From Paenirhodobacter ferrireducens (GTDB lineage Bacteria; Pseudomonadota; Alphaproteobacteria; Rhodobacterales; Rhodobacteraceae), in NCBI RefSeq assembly GCF_004022265.1, contig NZ_SAVB01000008.1:62001-126000 (forward strand): a DNA stretch of 64,000 nt, read 5' to 3'. The notes under the pieces were generated by a model that was not told where the DNA came from, made no database searches, and saw only the letters and a list, made by a program, of their open reading frames with translations. The first letter of the stretch is position 1, and every line of letters starts with the position of its first letter. Of the stretch, positions 7,865 to 16,258 are shown one piece after another. The position numbers were made by a program, and so were the translations under genes.

Positions 7865-7883
7865 CTAAGTGATTGAAAAGATT

Positions 7884-7957
7884 TGGAGGCGGGTACCGGA
7901 ATCGAACCGGTCTTCACGGATTTGCAATCCGCTGCGTAACCTCTCCGCCAACCCGCC
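7884..7957 (-). tRNA. tRNA-Cys (GCA), CCA encoded
   Basis: The minus strand folds as a complete 74-base tRNA. The acceptor stem is GGCGGGT (7957-7951) with ACCCGCC (7894-7888), followed by T and an encoded CCA (7884-7886). The anticodon stem GCGGA/TCCGT encloses the loop TTGCAAA, giving anticodon GCA. The T arm contains TTCGATTC. Its 3' end faces the integrase gene, which makes it the probable attachment site of the island. Confidence 0.97.
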
Positions 7958-8107
7958 AGCCTCAAGGTTGCCCCCACCTAAACAATCGCGCGCGCTCGCG
8001 CAAGTGGTCTTGCACAATCGCCTGCGCGGTGCCGCGGCATCTGTTGCCCCGCCTGTTTTTCTGTGGCACAACCGATCTCAGGCACACCAGACCGAAGAGT
8101 TCAAAAG

Positions 8108-8758
8108 ATGCAAGATTTCGCCACGCGACGCACGATGATGGTGGATACTCAGGTCCGCCCAAATGACGTGACGAAATTCCCGATCATCGAGGCGATGCTC
8201 GCCGTGCCGCGCGAGGACTTCGTGCCCCCTGCGCGCCGCGAGGCCGCCTATATCGGGGAGAATGTTCCGCTGGCACCGGGTCGCGTCCTGCTCGAGCCGC
8301 GCAGCTTTGCCAAGATGCTCGACGCCCTCGACGTCCAGCCCTCCGATCTCGTCCTCGATGTCGGCTGCGGCCTCGGCTATTCGAGCGCGGTGATCGCGCG
8401 CATGGCCGAAGCCGTGGTGGCGCTTGAAGAGGGCGACATGGCGACGCTTGCCGAGGCCGCGCTCGCCCGCGTCGGCGCCGACAATGCCGCCGTCGTTGCC
8501 GCCCCGCTCGCGGCCGGCTCCGACAAGCACGGCCCCTATGATGTGATCCTTCTCGAAGGTGGGGTTGAGACCGTGCCTGCCGCGATTCTCGGCCAGCTGA
8601 AAGAAGGTGGCCGCATCGCCGCGATCTTCATGCAAGGCGCGCTCGGTGTGGCGCGGCTTGGCCGCAAAATCGACGGCGAGATCGCCTGGCGGGACATCTT
8701 CAATGCGGCCGCGCCGGTGATCCCGGGCTTCGTCGCGGAAAAAGAGTTCGTGCTCTGA
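8108..8758 (+). CDS. Protein-L-isoaspartate O-methyltransferase family protein
   Basis: A 216-residue SAM-dependent methyltransferase of the Pcm family. The N-terminal part ([24 protein letters not shown]) is typical of the Rhodobacterial branch of this family. [17 protein letters not shown] (81-97) is the SAM-binding motif I. True Pcm repairs isoaspartyl residues, but this divergent branch has not been shown to do so, so the exact substrate is uncertain. ATG 8108 is chosen over 8063 because family members begin MxDFAxRRxMMVDxQ. It is followed by tolC and a PopZ-like gene, an order conserved in other alphaproteobacteria. Confidence 0.85.
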   Translation: MQDFATRRTMMVDTQVRPNDVTKFPIIEAMLAVPREDFVPPARREAAYIGENVPLAPGRVLLEPRSFAKMLDALDVQPSDLVLDVGCGLGYSSAVIARMAEAVVALEEGDMATLAEAALARVGADNAAVVAAPLAAGSDKHGPYDVILLEGGVETVPAAILGQLKEGGRIAAIFMQGALGVARLGRKIDGEIAWRDIFNAAAPVIPGFVAEKEFVL

Positions 8759-8806
8759 GCCCGGCTTCGCGGTATTCAGGGCTCATATAGACGGATTGGA
8801 ATATCT

Positions 8807-8823
8807 GGGCCGTGCTGCGGCCC
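8807..8823. terminator. Short GC hairpin between pcm-like gene and tolC
   Basis: GGGCCG-TGCTG-CGGCCC is a six-pair hairpin in the 120 bases before tolC. There is no T run, so it may be a weak terminator or part of the tolC leader. Confidence 0.3.
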
Positions 8824-8878
8824 GGAGCCCGGAGCGCCAAAAGAAGCGACCGGCACGCCCCCAAATGAGGACCCAGGC

Positions 8879-10282
8879 ATGACGCGCAAGATCCTGAAAC
8901 CGCTTCTTTTCGCCACCGTGGCGGGCCTCGGGCTGATGACGTCCACGCTTGCCGTCTCGGCCGAGACGCTCGCTGATGCGCTGGTCTCGGCCTATCGCAA
9001 CTCGCACCTGCTCGAACAGAACCGCGCCACGCTGCGCGCCGCTGACGAGGATGTGGCGCAGGCGGTGTCGGCGCTGCGCCCGGTGCTGCAGTGGACCGCC
9101 GATTACGGCTATTCGGCGACCGACACGACGATTGCCACCTATCGGGCGCAGGGCAAGAGCTACGACCGGCTCACCGCCTATACCTCGCTTGTCGCGCAGA
9201 TGACTCTTTATGATTTCGGCCGCACCCGGCTGGCCATCGACATGAAGAAGGAAGCCGTTCTGGCAACGCGCGAGGCGCTGCGCTCGGTCGAGCAGAGCGT
9301 GCTGCTGAGCGCGATCAGTGCCTATACCAGCGTCAAAAGCACCGCCGAGCAGGTCTCGATCAACGAGAACTCGGTGCATGTCTATGGTGAGGACCTGAAG
9401 GCCGCGCGGGACCGTTTCGAGGTCGGCGAGGTGACGAAGACCGACGTGTCGCAGGCCGAGGCGGCGGAGGCCGCGGCGCGGGCAGCGCTGGCGGCGGCGC
9501 GCGGCAACTATCAGATCGCGCGCGAGGCCTACAAGGCGTCGATCGGCCATTACCCCGACAAGCTGTCGCCGCTGCCGAAGGCGCCGACGCTGCCGAAGTC
9601 GCTTGATACCGCGCGTGAGACCGCGCTGCGCAATCACCCCTCGATCAAGCAGGCACAGCACACCGTCAGCATGTCGGAGCTGGGCGTTTCGGCCGCGGCG
9701 GCTGAGCGGCTGCCGACGATCGACGGTTCGGCCGGCTTCACAAAATACGAAGGCGGCAACAAGGCGACGAATGTCGGCGTCGGCCTGACGCAGACGCTCT
9801 ATGCCGGCGGCAAACTGTCCTCGGCGCATCGCCAGGCGATCGCGAGCCGCGACCAGGCGAAGGCGGCGCTGAGCGAGGCGGGGGTCGAGATTGCCGATTC
9901 GGTGGCCCAGGCCTGGGCGCAGATCGGCGTCTATCAGGCGCAGATCACTGCTTATGACGAGCAGATCTCGGCGGCGAAGATCGCCTATGAGGGCGTGAAG
10001 GAAGAGGCGACGCTGGGCGCGCGTACCACGCTTGACGTGCTCGACGCCGAGCAGACGCTGCTTGACGCCCGGGCCTCGCGGATCACCGCAGAGGCCGATC
10101 TGCAGGTTGGCTACTATCAGCTGCTTTCGGCGATGGGTCTGCTGACGGTCGAAGATCTGAAGCTCGGGATCCCGACCTATGATCCGGCAGCCTATTACAA
10201 TGCGGTCGAGAACGCGCCGGTCACCAGCGTGCGGGGCAAGAGCCTTGACCGTGTGATGCAGGCGATCGGCAAGAAGCCCTGA
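8879..10282 (+). CDS. tolC: TolC-family outer membrane efflux/secretion channel
   Basis: A 467-residue protein. Residues 1-28 are a signal peptide with a hydrophobic core and a likely cut after VSA. The mature protein shows two similar halves rich in long alanine/glutamate helices (for example VTKTDVSQAEAAEAAARAAL near 185-205), as expected of the periplasmic helical barrel. A conserved RTTLDVLDAEQTLLDAR segment near 380-397 is typical of TolC. It forms a trimeric channel for type I secretion and drug efflux together with inner membrane partners that are not encoded next to it. GAGG lies before the ATG. A terminator-like hairpin follows the gene. Confidence 0.93.
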   Translation: MTRKILKPLLFATVAGLGLMTSTLAVSAETLADALVSAYRNSHLLEQNRATLRAADEDVAQAVSALRPVLQWTADYGYSATDTTIATYRAQGKSYDRLTAYTSLVAQMTLYDFGRTRLAIDMKKEAVLATREALRSVEQSVLLSAISAYTSVKSTAEQVSINENSVHVYGEDLKAARDRFEVGEVTKTDVSQAEAAEAAARAALAAARGNYQIAREAYKASIGHYPDKLSPLPKAPTLPKSLDTARETALRNHPSIKQAQHTVSMSELGVSAAAAERLPTIDGSAGFTKYEGGNKATNVGVGLTQTLYAGGKLSSAHRQAIASRDQAKAALSEAGVEIADSVAQAWAQIGVYQAQITAYDEQISAAKIAYEGVKEEATLGARTTLDVLDAEQTLLDARASRITAEADLQVGYYQLLSAMGLLTVEDLKLGIPTYDPAAYYNAVENAPVTSVRGKSLDRVMQAIGKKP

Positions 10283-10329
10283 TCGACCCGGAAGACCCGA
10301 CCGGGCCCGTGTCGGCCCGGCCATGACCT

Positions 10330-10357
10330 GCCCCGGCCTTTGCGGTCGGGGCTTTCT
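10330..10357 (+). terminator. Rho-independent terminator after tolC
   Basis: GCCCCG (10330-10335) pairs with CGGGGC (10347-10352) and is followed by TTTCT. A further GC-rich inverted repeat lies just upstream, near 10295-10320. Confidence 0.6.
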
Positions 10358-10411
10358 GTCCTTGTCCGGGGCTGGACAGCGGCCCCGCCCCGTCGCAGGA
10401 TGGCCAGCGTG

Positions 10412-11539
10412 ATGAATGAGCCCGGAACCCATATCGAGATTGAGGACGTCCTGACGTCGATCCGTCGCCTGGTGTCGCAGGATGCGGCCAGCGCGCGAGC
10501 CCCTGCCGTACCGCATCGTGCCGCGGCACCGGTGGCGGTGGCGCCGCCGGAGGCCGAAGCCGAGGATGCGGCGCAGGACGCGGCCTGCCTTGTGCTGACG
10601 CCCGCGCTGCGGGTCGAACCGGAGGCGGAGGCTGCCGGTGAGGAGGCCGCGCCGGTGGCCGAGGTTCCCGACGCAGACATCGTCGAGGAGCTGAGCCGGC
10701 TCGAGACGTCTATTGCGGAAATGGAAGCGGCAGTGGCCGGGCATGGGGCTGAATTCGGCGCACAGGCCGGAGGCGAGGTTTCCTTTGAAGCCGATCCCCT
10801 GCCTGAAACCACGCCGGAGCCCGAGCGCGACGTCGCGCCCGAGGCCGGGGACGGTGCCGAGCCTGCGGACCTGTCCGGAGTGGAGCCGCTGCCGGCCGAG
10901 CGGCGCGATGACGGCGAAGAGGCCGAGGCGCCCTTCGCCGAGGATGTCGCGCCCGAGGATCTCGAGGCGCTTCTCCTCGACATGGCGGATTTTTCCGAGG
11001 CCGAAGTCGGTGTCGGTGTCAGTATCGAGGTTTCGGATCCCGATGCGGAGGGCGTGGCCGTCGAGGAGGCCGAGCCTGCGTCGGATCAGGCCGTGGGGGC
11101 TGTTGCCGGGGCGGAGGATGTCGCCGAGGATGACGAGGGCGACCCGGACCTGCGCGACGAGGCCTGGACCGAGGATCAGGGCGCGATGGACTGGGCCGAG
11201 GCGGCGCTGAACCTCGCATCGGCCGCCTCCGGCCCGCGTCGCCTGCACCTCTCTGACGCCCTCGAGGAGGATCGCCGGCCGGAGATCCTGCGCTCGAGCT
11301 ATCAGACGCTGCGCGACGAATACGCGCGCGACGAGGACCTGTCGGGCATCGAGGCGGCGCTGGATGACGAGCCGCTGATGGACGGCGGCCTGATCGATGA
11401 GGAGGCGCTGCGGATGCTGGTGGCGCAGCTGATCCGCGAAGAGCTGCGCGGCGTTCTGGGCGAGCGCATCACCCGCAATGTGCGCAAGCTGGTGCGGCGC
11501 GAGATCCAGCGCGCGCTGATGGGCGAGGATTACGAGTGA
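10412..11539 (+). CDS. PopZ-like cell-pole organising protein (DUF2497 type)
   Basis: About 375 residues. The N-terminal helix IEIEDVLTSIRRLVSQD (8-24) matches the PopZ/DUF2497 signature (EEILxSIRRIIxxD). The middle 250 residues are a low-complexity, strongly acidic Pro/Glu/Asp/Ala region like the disordered PED linker of PopZ but much longer. The last 60 residues (LRMLVAQLIREELRGVLGER and following) form the helical oligomerisation end. Caulobacter popZ lies between tolC and valS; here tolC is immediately upstream and valS is about 8 kb away. PopZ forms a polar condensate that anchors chromosome origins. ATG 10412 fits the family N-terminus; 10400 is possible. A hairpin terminator follows. 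Confidence 0.75.
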   Translation: MNEPGTHIEIEDVLTSIRRLVSQDAASARAPAVPHRAAAPVAVAPPEAEAEDAAQDAACLVLTPALRVEPEAEAAGEEAAPVAEVPDADIVEELSRLETSIAEMEAAVAGHGAEFGAQAGGEVSFEADPLPETTPEPERDVAPEAGDGAEPADLSGVEPLPAERRDDGEEAEAPFAEDVAPEDLEALLLDMADFSEAEVGVGVSIEVSDPDAEGVAVEEAEPASDQAVGAVAGAEDVAEDDEGDPDLRDEAWTEDQGAMDWAEAALNLASAASGPRRLHLSDALEEDRRPEILRSSYQTLRDEYARDEDLSGIEAALDDEPLMDGGLIDEEALRMLVAQLIREELRGVLGERITRNVRKLVRREIQRALMGEDYE

Positions 11540-11576
11540 TCTGCCGTAGCCGGCCGGTTCCCAGCCCCTGAAATGC

Positions 11577-11603
11577 AAACGGCGCGCCAGTGGCGCGCCG
11601 TTT
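11577..11603. terminator. Bidirectional terminator hairpin
   Basis: AAACGGCGCGCC-AGT-GGCGCGCCGTTT is a perfect 12-pair stem between the convergent PopZ-like gene and the small minus-strand gene. It ends in TTT on either strand. Confidence 0.75.
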
Positions 11604-11625
11604 GATCAGGAGGATCCGCCCGGTC

Positions 11626-11946
11626 TCAGGCGGCCTCGGCCTCTTCCGCCGCCATGCGACGTTCGCTTTCCTCGCGCGACAGTGCGACCGAGGTGCGCAC
11701 GCCCTTCGCGACGAATTCCATCAGGCCCTTCACAACGCGCTCGTTCGGGTCGATCCCGGCGCAGGACAGCACTTCGCGACCATCGCGCGAGCGCGCCCAG
11801 CGGGCGATCTGTTCCGGGCCATTGCCGTATTTCTTGTCATCGGCGATCGCATCGTCGAGAGCAGCGAGAACGACGGCGGCGAACAGCTTGCGCGCCCTTT
11901 GTCCCTGCTCATAGTTGAATGCGGAGCCGTCAACGAAATCGCGCAT
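11626..11946 (-). CDS. Small conserved Rhodobacterial protein (DUF6280-like)
   Basis: A 106-residue acidic protein beginning MRDFVDGSAFNYEQGQRARK and containing AAVVLAALDDAIADDKKYGN near 25-44. I recognise it as a short conserved hypothetical protein of Rhodobacterales, probably the DUF6280 family, with no known function. There is no signal peptide or membrane segment. AAGGA lies about nine bases before ATG 11946. It has an unusually long upstream region with a candidate promoter far from the start. Its function is unknown. Confidence 0.75.
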   Translation of the reverse strand: MRDFVDGSAFNYEQGQRARKLFAAVVLAALDDAIADDKKYGNGPEQIARWARSRDGREVLSCAGIDPNERVVKGLMEFVAKGVRTSVALSREESERRMAAEEAEAA

Positions 11947-12287
11947 TATTCCGTCCTTTGTTATTGCTCTTGCGTTTCCTGGCGTGGCGGCCATCTAGGG
12001 CGCATGAGGGGCGATTCGATATGGCCTGCGAGGAATGCCTGCCATGCACCATGCGCATATGACGCCCTGTCCAACCCTTGGGGCCGGCCCCTGTTCCATG
12101 GCCAGTCGCGCATATATAGGCCCGCTTTGCCACCGATCAAGGCATTTATTTCCGGATTTCAGGCAAACTGCGAAGAAACCGCGGCTTTTCCGCGCAGCGC
12201 AGTGCAGCACGGCATGGCGGCGCAGGGCGCCGGGTCATGATCGGGGGACATGTCTCACGACAACGTGAAAACAGCCGGCGCCGGGGG
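11947..12287 (-). promoter_or_regulatory. 341-base intergenic region with a candidate minus-strand promoter
   Basis: No gene is visible. On the minus strand TTGATC (12135-12140) and TATATA (12113-12118) are 16 bases apart and would give a leader of about 160 bases for the small gene at 11946. The long leader could hold regulatory structure or a small RNA, but I see no recognised riboswitch. The remaining part is the upstream flank of the ygfZ stop. Confidence 0.35.
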
Positions 12288-13031
12288 CTATCCGAGGCTC
12301 TCTTCGAGGTGCAGCCGCGCCTCGCCGGCGGTCATCCTCCCGTCGGTCCGGTCGAAGCGCAGATGCGCGATCGCCCGCCCGCCGGACTGGGTGAAAAGCG
12401 TGCCGGCAGGGCGTCCCTCGGCCTCGATCGGGGTCCCGACCGGCGCCGCGCCGTCGATCGCAAGCCGCACGAGCCCCTTGCGCAGCTCGGTCTTGTGCTT
12501 CATCCGCGCCGTGACTTCCTGGCCGACGTAACAGCCCTTGCGGAAGTCGACGCCGTGCAGCCGCTCGAACCCCGCCTCGAGGATATAGGTCTCGGGCGTC
12601 AGCTCGATCCCGGTTTCGGGGATCAGATGCGCGACCCGGATCGCGTCCCAGTCGCTGCCGTCGTCGCCCTCGGTCTCGCCGTAAAGCCGCCAGCCAAGCG
12701 CCGGGTCGCGCGGGTCGGCGACGGCGCCTTCGGGGGCGGGGCCGGTGCCGCGAAAGACCTTCAGCGCCGAGGGGGTGATCGCCACGTCGGCGCGCAGCTT
12801 GTACATTGCGAGCCGCTTCACCGTCGCCTCGGCGATGCGGGCGTCGATGTCGAGAAGGATGGTCTCGCCCCGCGGCACCAGCAGGAAGTCCGCCAGATAC
12901 TTGCCCTGCGGCGTCAGCAGCGCGGTATAGACCGGGCCGTCCTTCAGCCGCCGCACGTCATTGCTGACGAGGCCCTGCAGGAAATGCTCGCGGTCCGCGC
13001 CGGTGATCTCGTAGATCCGTCTTTCAGCCAT
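12288..13031 (-). CDS. ygfZ: YgfZ/GcvT-domain folate-binding protein
   Basis: A 247-residue member of the YgfZ family, a tetrahydrofolate-binding relative of the glycine cleavage T protein that supports iron-sulfur cluster maintenance and tRNA methylthiolation enzymes. The diagnostic KGCYVGQEVTARM motif, with the conserved cysteine, lies near residues 165-177. The N-terminal DREHFLQGLVSNDV and LLTPQGKYLADF also match the family. ATG 13031 is used because the upstream ATGs fall within or against the end of the ABC exporter gene, 14 bases away. It is probably co-transcribed with that gene. Confidence 0.9.
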   Translation of the reverse strand: MAERRIYEITGADREHFLQGLVSNDVRRLKDGPVYTALLTPQGKYLADFLLVPRGETILLDIDARIAEATVKRLAMYKLRADVAITPSALKVFRGTGPAPEGAVADPRDPALGWRLYGETEGDDGSDWDAIRVAHLIPETGIELTPETYILEAGFERLHGVDFRKGCYVGQEVTARMKHKTELRKGLVRLAIDGAAPVGTPIEAEGRPAGTLFTQSGGRAIAHLRFDRTDGRMTAGEARLHLEESLG

Positions 13032-13045
13032 GGCCTGCTTCTCCG

Positions 13046-14794
13046 TCATTCGACAAGCTGCATCCGGCACAGGCCGGCATAGGCGCCGCCCCGGGCAAGC
13101 AGCTCGTCATGCGTGCCCTGTTCCACCGCCTCGCCCTCGACGATCACCACGATCCGGTCGGCGTCGCGCACGGTCGAGAGGCGGTGCGCGATGACCAGCG
13201 TCGTGCGCCCTTCGGAAAGGTGCGAGAGCGCCTGCGCCACCTTTGCCTCGGAAGCGGTGTCGAGCGCCGAGGTGGCCTCGTCGAGAAGCAGGATCGGCGC
13301 GTTGCGCAGCACCGCGCGGGCGATCGCCACACGCTGGCGCTGTCCGCCCGACAGCGCCGAGCCGCGCGGGCCGGCGGGCGTTTCGAGGCCAAGCGGCATC
13401 GCGTCGGTGAACTCGGTCACATGCGCGACCTCAAGGGCCTTGGCCAGTGCCGCCTCGCTGACGTCGGTGCGGCCCAGAAGCACGTTCTCGCGGATCGTCT
13501 CGTCAAAGAGCGCCGCGTCCTGTGCCACCATCGAGAACATGTCGCGCAGCGTGCCGAGATCGAGCGTCGAGACCGGCACGCCGCCCACGGTGACCGCGCC
13601 ACTGTCCGGATCGACGAGCCGGGTGAGCAGGTTGAAGACGGTGGTCTTGCCGGCGCCCGAGGGGCCGACGAGGGCGGTGGTCTTGCCCGCTTCGGCGGTG
13701 AAGCTGAGCCCGCGCAGCACCGGCTTGCCGCCATAGTTCAGCCGCACGTTGTCGAGCCGCACCTCGGTCGTCGCCGGGCGCGGGGCCGGCAGCGCTGGCG
13801 AACGGATCTCGGGGGTGATGTCGAAAACGCCATAGAGCCGTTCAAGGCTGGCGGCGGCGGTCTGCCAGGTGCCGGCAAGCCCGCCAAGCCGGCGCAGCGG
13901 CTGGAAGGCCAGCGCCATCGCGGTGAAGAAGGACATGAACTCGCCGACGGTGCGCTCGCCCTCGACGATCTCGGGGCCGCCAAGCACGAGGACGGCGAAG
14001 AAACCAAGCCCGGTCACCACGTCGATCAGCGCCGGAATCATCGACTGTGACACCGCCATCTTCACCATGGCGCGGCGGATGAAGGCCACCAGCGTCTCGA
14101 AGCGGCGCATCTGGTAGGGTTCCATCCGGTTCAGCTTGACCGCCGAGATGCCGTGGAACACCTCGTCGAGGCGGGTGGCGCGGGCGCTGGCCTGATTGCG
14201 CATCTGCCGCGTCTTCTTGCGGATGTAGCGCTGCGCCATGGTGGTGGGCAGCACCAGAAGCGGCGCGCCGATCAGCGCGGCGAGCGTCCAGCGCGGGTCG
14301 ATCGACAGCGCCACGCCGAAGAGCGAGACAAGCGCGATCGCGTCGCGCCCGGCGCCGGTGATGAAGGTGGTCCAGACCCCCTGCACGGCAAGCGTATCGC
14401 CCTGCACCCGCTCGATCAGCGCGCCGGGCGGGTTCGCCTGGAAGAACGACTGGTCAAGCGTCAGGATATGCCGCACCAGATCGACCTGCATGTCCGAGGA
14501 GGAGCGCTGCGACACGTCCGACAGCAGCGCCCGCGAGCCGACCGACGTGACGGCGCGGATCAGGAACAGCCCGAAGATCGCACCGCCCACCCACCAGATC
14601 ATCCCGGCCTGGCCCTTTACGAAGACGGTGTCGAACAGCGGCTCCAGCATTGCGCTGAGCGCGCCGAGGGTCGAGCCCTCGATCACCATCAGCACCATGG
14701 CGACGACCATCTTCGGCCAGTGCCGGCGCAGGTAGCGGTTCCACATCCGGGAAAAGAGCGTGTGCGAACGATAGGGAGTGTCGGGCCTTGCCAC
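13046..14794 (-). CDS. MsbA-like ABC exporter (fused permease and ATPase)
   Basis: A 582-residue half-transporter. Residues 25-310 hold about six transmembrane helices, with an arginine-rich cytoplasmic N-terminus. The ATPase domain has Walker A GPSGAGKTT (377-385), the signature LSGGQRQRVAIARA near 483-496 and Walker B ILLLDEATSALD near 506-517. The protein dimerises in the inner membrane and exports lipids or hydrophobic compounds; whether this one is the essential lipid A flippase cannot be decided. The start codon is GTG at 14794, preceded by GAGG. It is followed by ygfZ after 14 bases. Confidence 0.9.
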   Translation of the reverse strand: MARPDTPYRSHTLFSRMWNRYLRRHWPKMVVAMVLMVIEGSTLGALSAMLEPLFDTVFVKGQAGMIWWVGGAIFGLFLIRAVTSVGSRALLSDVSQRSSSDMQVDLVRHILTLDQSFFQANPPGALIERVQGDTLAVQGVWTTFITGAGRDAIALVSLFGVALSIDPRWTLAALIGAPLLVLPTTMAQRYIRKKTRQMRNQASARATRLDEVFHGISAVKLNRMEPYQMRRFETLVAFIRRAMVKMAVSQSMIPALIDVVTGLGFFAVLVLGGPEIVEGERTVGEFMSFFTAMALAFQPLRRLGGLAGTWQTAAASLERLYGVFDITPEIRSPALPAPRPATTEVRLDNVRLNYGGKPVLRGLSFTAEAGKTTALVGPSGAGKTTVFNLLTRLVDPDSGAVTVGGVPVSTLDLGTLRDMFSMVAQDAALFDETIRENVLLGRTDVSEAALAKALEVAHVTEFTDAMPLGLETPAGPRGSALSGGQRQRVAIARAVLRNAPILLLDEATSALDTASEAKVAQALSHLSEGRTTLVIAHRLSTVRDADRIVVIVEGEAVEQGTHDELLARGGAYAGLCRMQLVE

Positions 14795-14959
14795 GGGAAC
14801 CTCGCTGAGGGCGCCGGCGGGCGCGGGGTGAGCCCGATCTAGCGCGAAACCCGCCGCCGGGCAAGTTTGCCCGCCGGCGCCGGCCGGGGGAGGGGCTGCG
14901 GGCGTTGACCCGGCGGGGGCGGTTCAGTACCGAGGAAGGATCAGTTTCAGGAGACACCG

Positions 14960-16159
14960 ATGAGCCTTGCGCAGGGCCGTACCTATCTCGCCATTCCCGG
15001 GCCCTCGGCCATGCCCGACCGGGTTCTTGCCGCGATGCACCGCGCCGCGCCGAACATCTACGAGGGCGACATCGTCACGATGACGCGGGGCATCGTGGCC
15101 GATCTGCGCCGCGTCGCGCTGTCGAGCAGCCATGTCGCGATCTATATCTCGAACGGCCATGGCGTGTGGGAGGCGGCGATCGCCAACCTGTTCTCGCGCG
15201 GGGATCGGGCGCTGTCGCTCGCCACCGGGCGGTTCGGCATCAACTGGGCGCTGCATGCGGCCGCCATGGGGGTCGCGGTCGAGACGCTCGATTTCGGCCT
15301 GAAGGCGCCGGTCGATCCGGCCCGGGTCGAGGCGGCGCTGCGGGCCGACACCGAGCAGACGATCAAGGTGGTGCTGCTGACCCATGTCGACACCGCGACC
15401 TCGGTGCGCAGTGACGTTGCCGCGGTGCGCGCGGCGATCGACGCGGCCGGGCATCCGGCACTGCTGGCCGTCGACTGCATCGCCTCGCTGGGCTGCGACG
15501 CGTTCCGCTTTGACGACTGGGGCGTCGATGTGATGGTCGCGGCCAGCCAGAAGGGGCTGATGGTGCCGCCGGGGCTGGGTTTCGTCTGGGTCTCGGACAA
15601 GGCGCTCGAGGCGAGCCGGGCGAGCGATCTGAAGACCCCCTACTGGGACTGGGCGCCGCGCCTCAACCCCGAGCACTACTATGAATATTTCGCCGGCACC
15701 GCGCCGACGCACCACCTTTTCGGCCTCGTCGAGTCGCTGAAGATGCTGCTCGACGAGGAGGGGCTGGCCCATGTCTGGGCACGGCACGCGACGCTCGCGC
15801 GTGCGGTCTGGGCGGCATTCGATGCCTGGGGAGAGGGCGGCGAGATCACGATGAATATCGCCGACCCGGCCGAGCGTGGCCATTCGGTGACGGCTGTGCG
15901 GATCGGCGGCGGTGGCGCGGCGCGGCTGCGGACCTGGTGCGAGGAGGAGGCAGGGCTCACCCTTGGCATCGGGCTTGGCATGGCCGAGCCGGGCACGCCC
16001 GAGGTGGCGAATTACCTGCGCATCGCCCACATGGGCCATGTCAACGCGCATATGACGCTCGGCGCGCTTGGCGTGATGGAGGCGGGGATGATCGCCCTTG
16101 GCATTCCGCATGGGGCGGGCGGCGTGGCCGCCGCTGCGGCCGTCTGCGCACAGGGCTGA
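14960..16159 (+). CDS. Class V PLP aminotransferase (alanine/serine-glyoxylate type)
   Basis: A 399-residue PLP enzyme of the alanine-glyoxylate/serine-glyoxylate aminotransferase family. PGPSAMPDRVLAAM (13-26) is the family N-terminus, SNGHGVWEAA (64-73) binds the cofactor phosphate, and ASQKGLMVPPGLGF (195-208) carries the PLP lysine K198. In methylotrophs and photorespiring bacteria such enzymes make glycine or hydroxypyruvate from glyoxylate or serine, but the substrate cannot be read from sequence. CAGGAG precedes the ATG. A strong bidirectional hairpin follows the gene. Confidence 0.88.
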   Translation: MSLAQGRTYLAIPGPSAMPDRVLAAMHRAAPNIYEGDIVTMTRGIVADLRRVALSSSHVAIYISNGHGVWEAAIANLFSRGDRALSLATGRFGINWALHAAAMGVAVETLDFGLKAPVDPARVEAALRADTEQTIKVVLLTHVDTATSVRSDVAAVRAAIDAAGHPALLAVDCIASLGCDAFRFDDWGVDVMVAASQKGLMVPPGLGFVWVSDKALEASRASDLKTPYWDWAPRLNPEHYYEYFAGTAPTHHLFGLVESLKMLLDEEGLAHVWARHATLARAVWAAFDAWGEGGEITMNIADPAERGHSVTAVRIGGGGAARLRTWCEEEAGLTLGIGLGMAEPGTPEVANYLRIAHMGHVNAHMTLGALGVMEAGMIALGIPHGAGGVAAAAAVCAQG

Positions 16160-16173
16160 GCGCGGGACTAAGG

Positions 16174-16210
16174 GCAGGCGGCGAGGGGAGGGAACACCCT
16201 CGCCGCCTGC
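16174..16210. terminator. Bidirectional hairpin between convergent genes
   Basis: GCAGGCGGCGAGGG (16174-16187) pairs perfectly with CCCTCGCCGCCTGC (16197-16210), a 14-pair stem. There is no T run. It separates the aminotransferase from the convergent DUF305 gene. Confidence 0.55.
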
Positions 16211-16258
16211 GACACGACGCCGGGTCAGGGGAGACCCCGGCGCCGCAAGGCGGAAGGC

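Larger units (their letters stand above)
1..7884. mobile_element. Genomic island integrated at tRNA-Cys (right end; left end outside window)
   Basis: The segment ends at the 3' end of a minus-strand tRNA-Cys gene, with a tyrosine recombinase gene reading toward that tRNA and ending about 80 bases from it. This is the usual layout of an element integrated at a tRNA 3' end. Its contents are accessory: a TIR-STAND protein, an EcoRII-type restriction-modification operon with vsr, an XRE regulator and an excisionase-like gene. Bases 1 to about 2090 are visibly richer in A and T than the rest of the window, so the cargo may be of mixed origin. I see no second copy of the tRNA 3' end in 1-7800, so the left attachment site must lie beyond the window. 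The extent is inferred, not observed. Confidence 0.7.

Noticed and set aside
7806-7868. 21-codon frame directly after the integrase stop (MNAIVNATVNVSVNEQ...)
   Set aside because: The Val-Asn periodicity comes from the 12-base DNA repeats; there is no ribosome binding site. The repeats are better explained as integrase sites.
8783-11578. 931-codon open frame on the minus strand
   Set aside because: It is antisense to tolC and the PopZ-like gene, with Arg/His/Gln-rich composition typical of high-GC shadow frames.
14820-14900. GC-rich inverted repeats before the class V aminotransferase gene as a terminator
   Set aside because: The region is between divergently transcribed genes, so a terminator has no obvious purpose; likely chance pairing in very GC-rich DNA.
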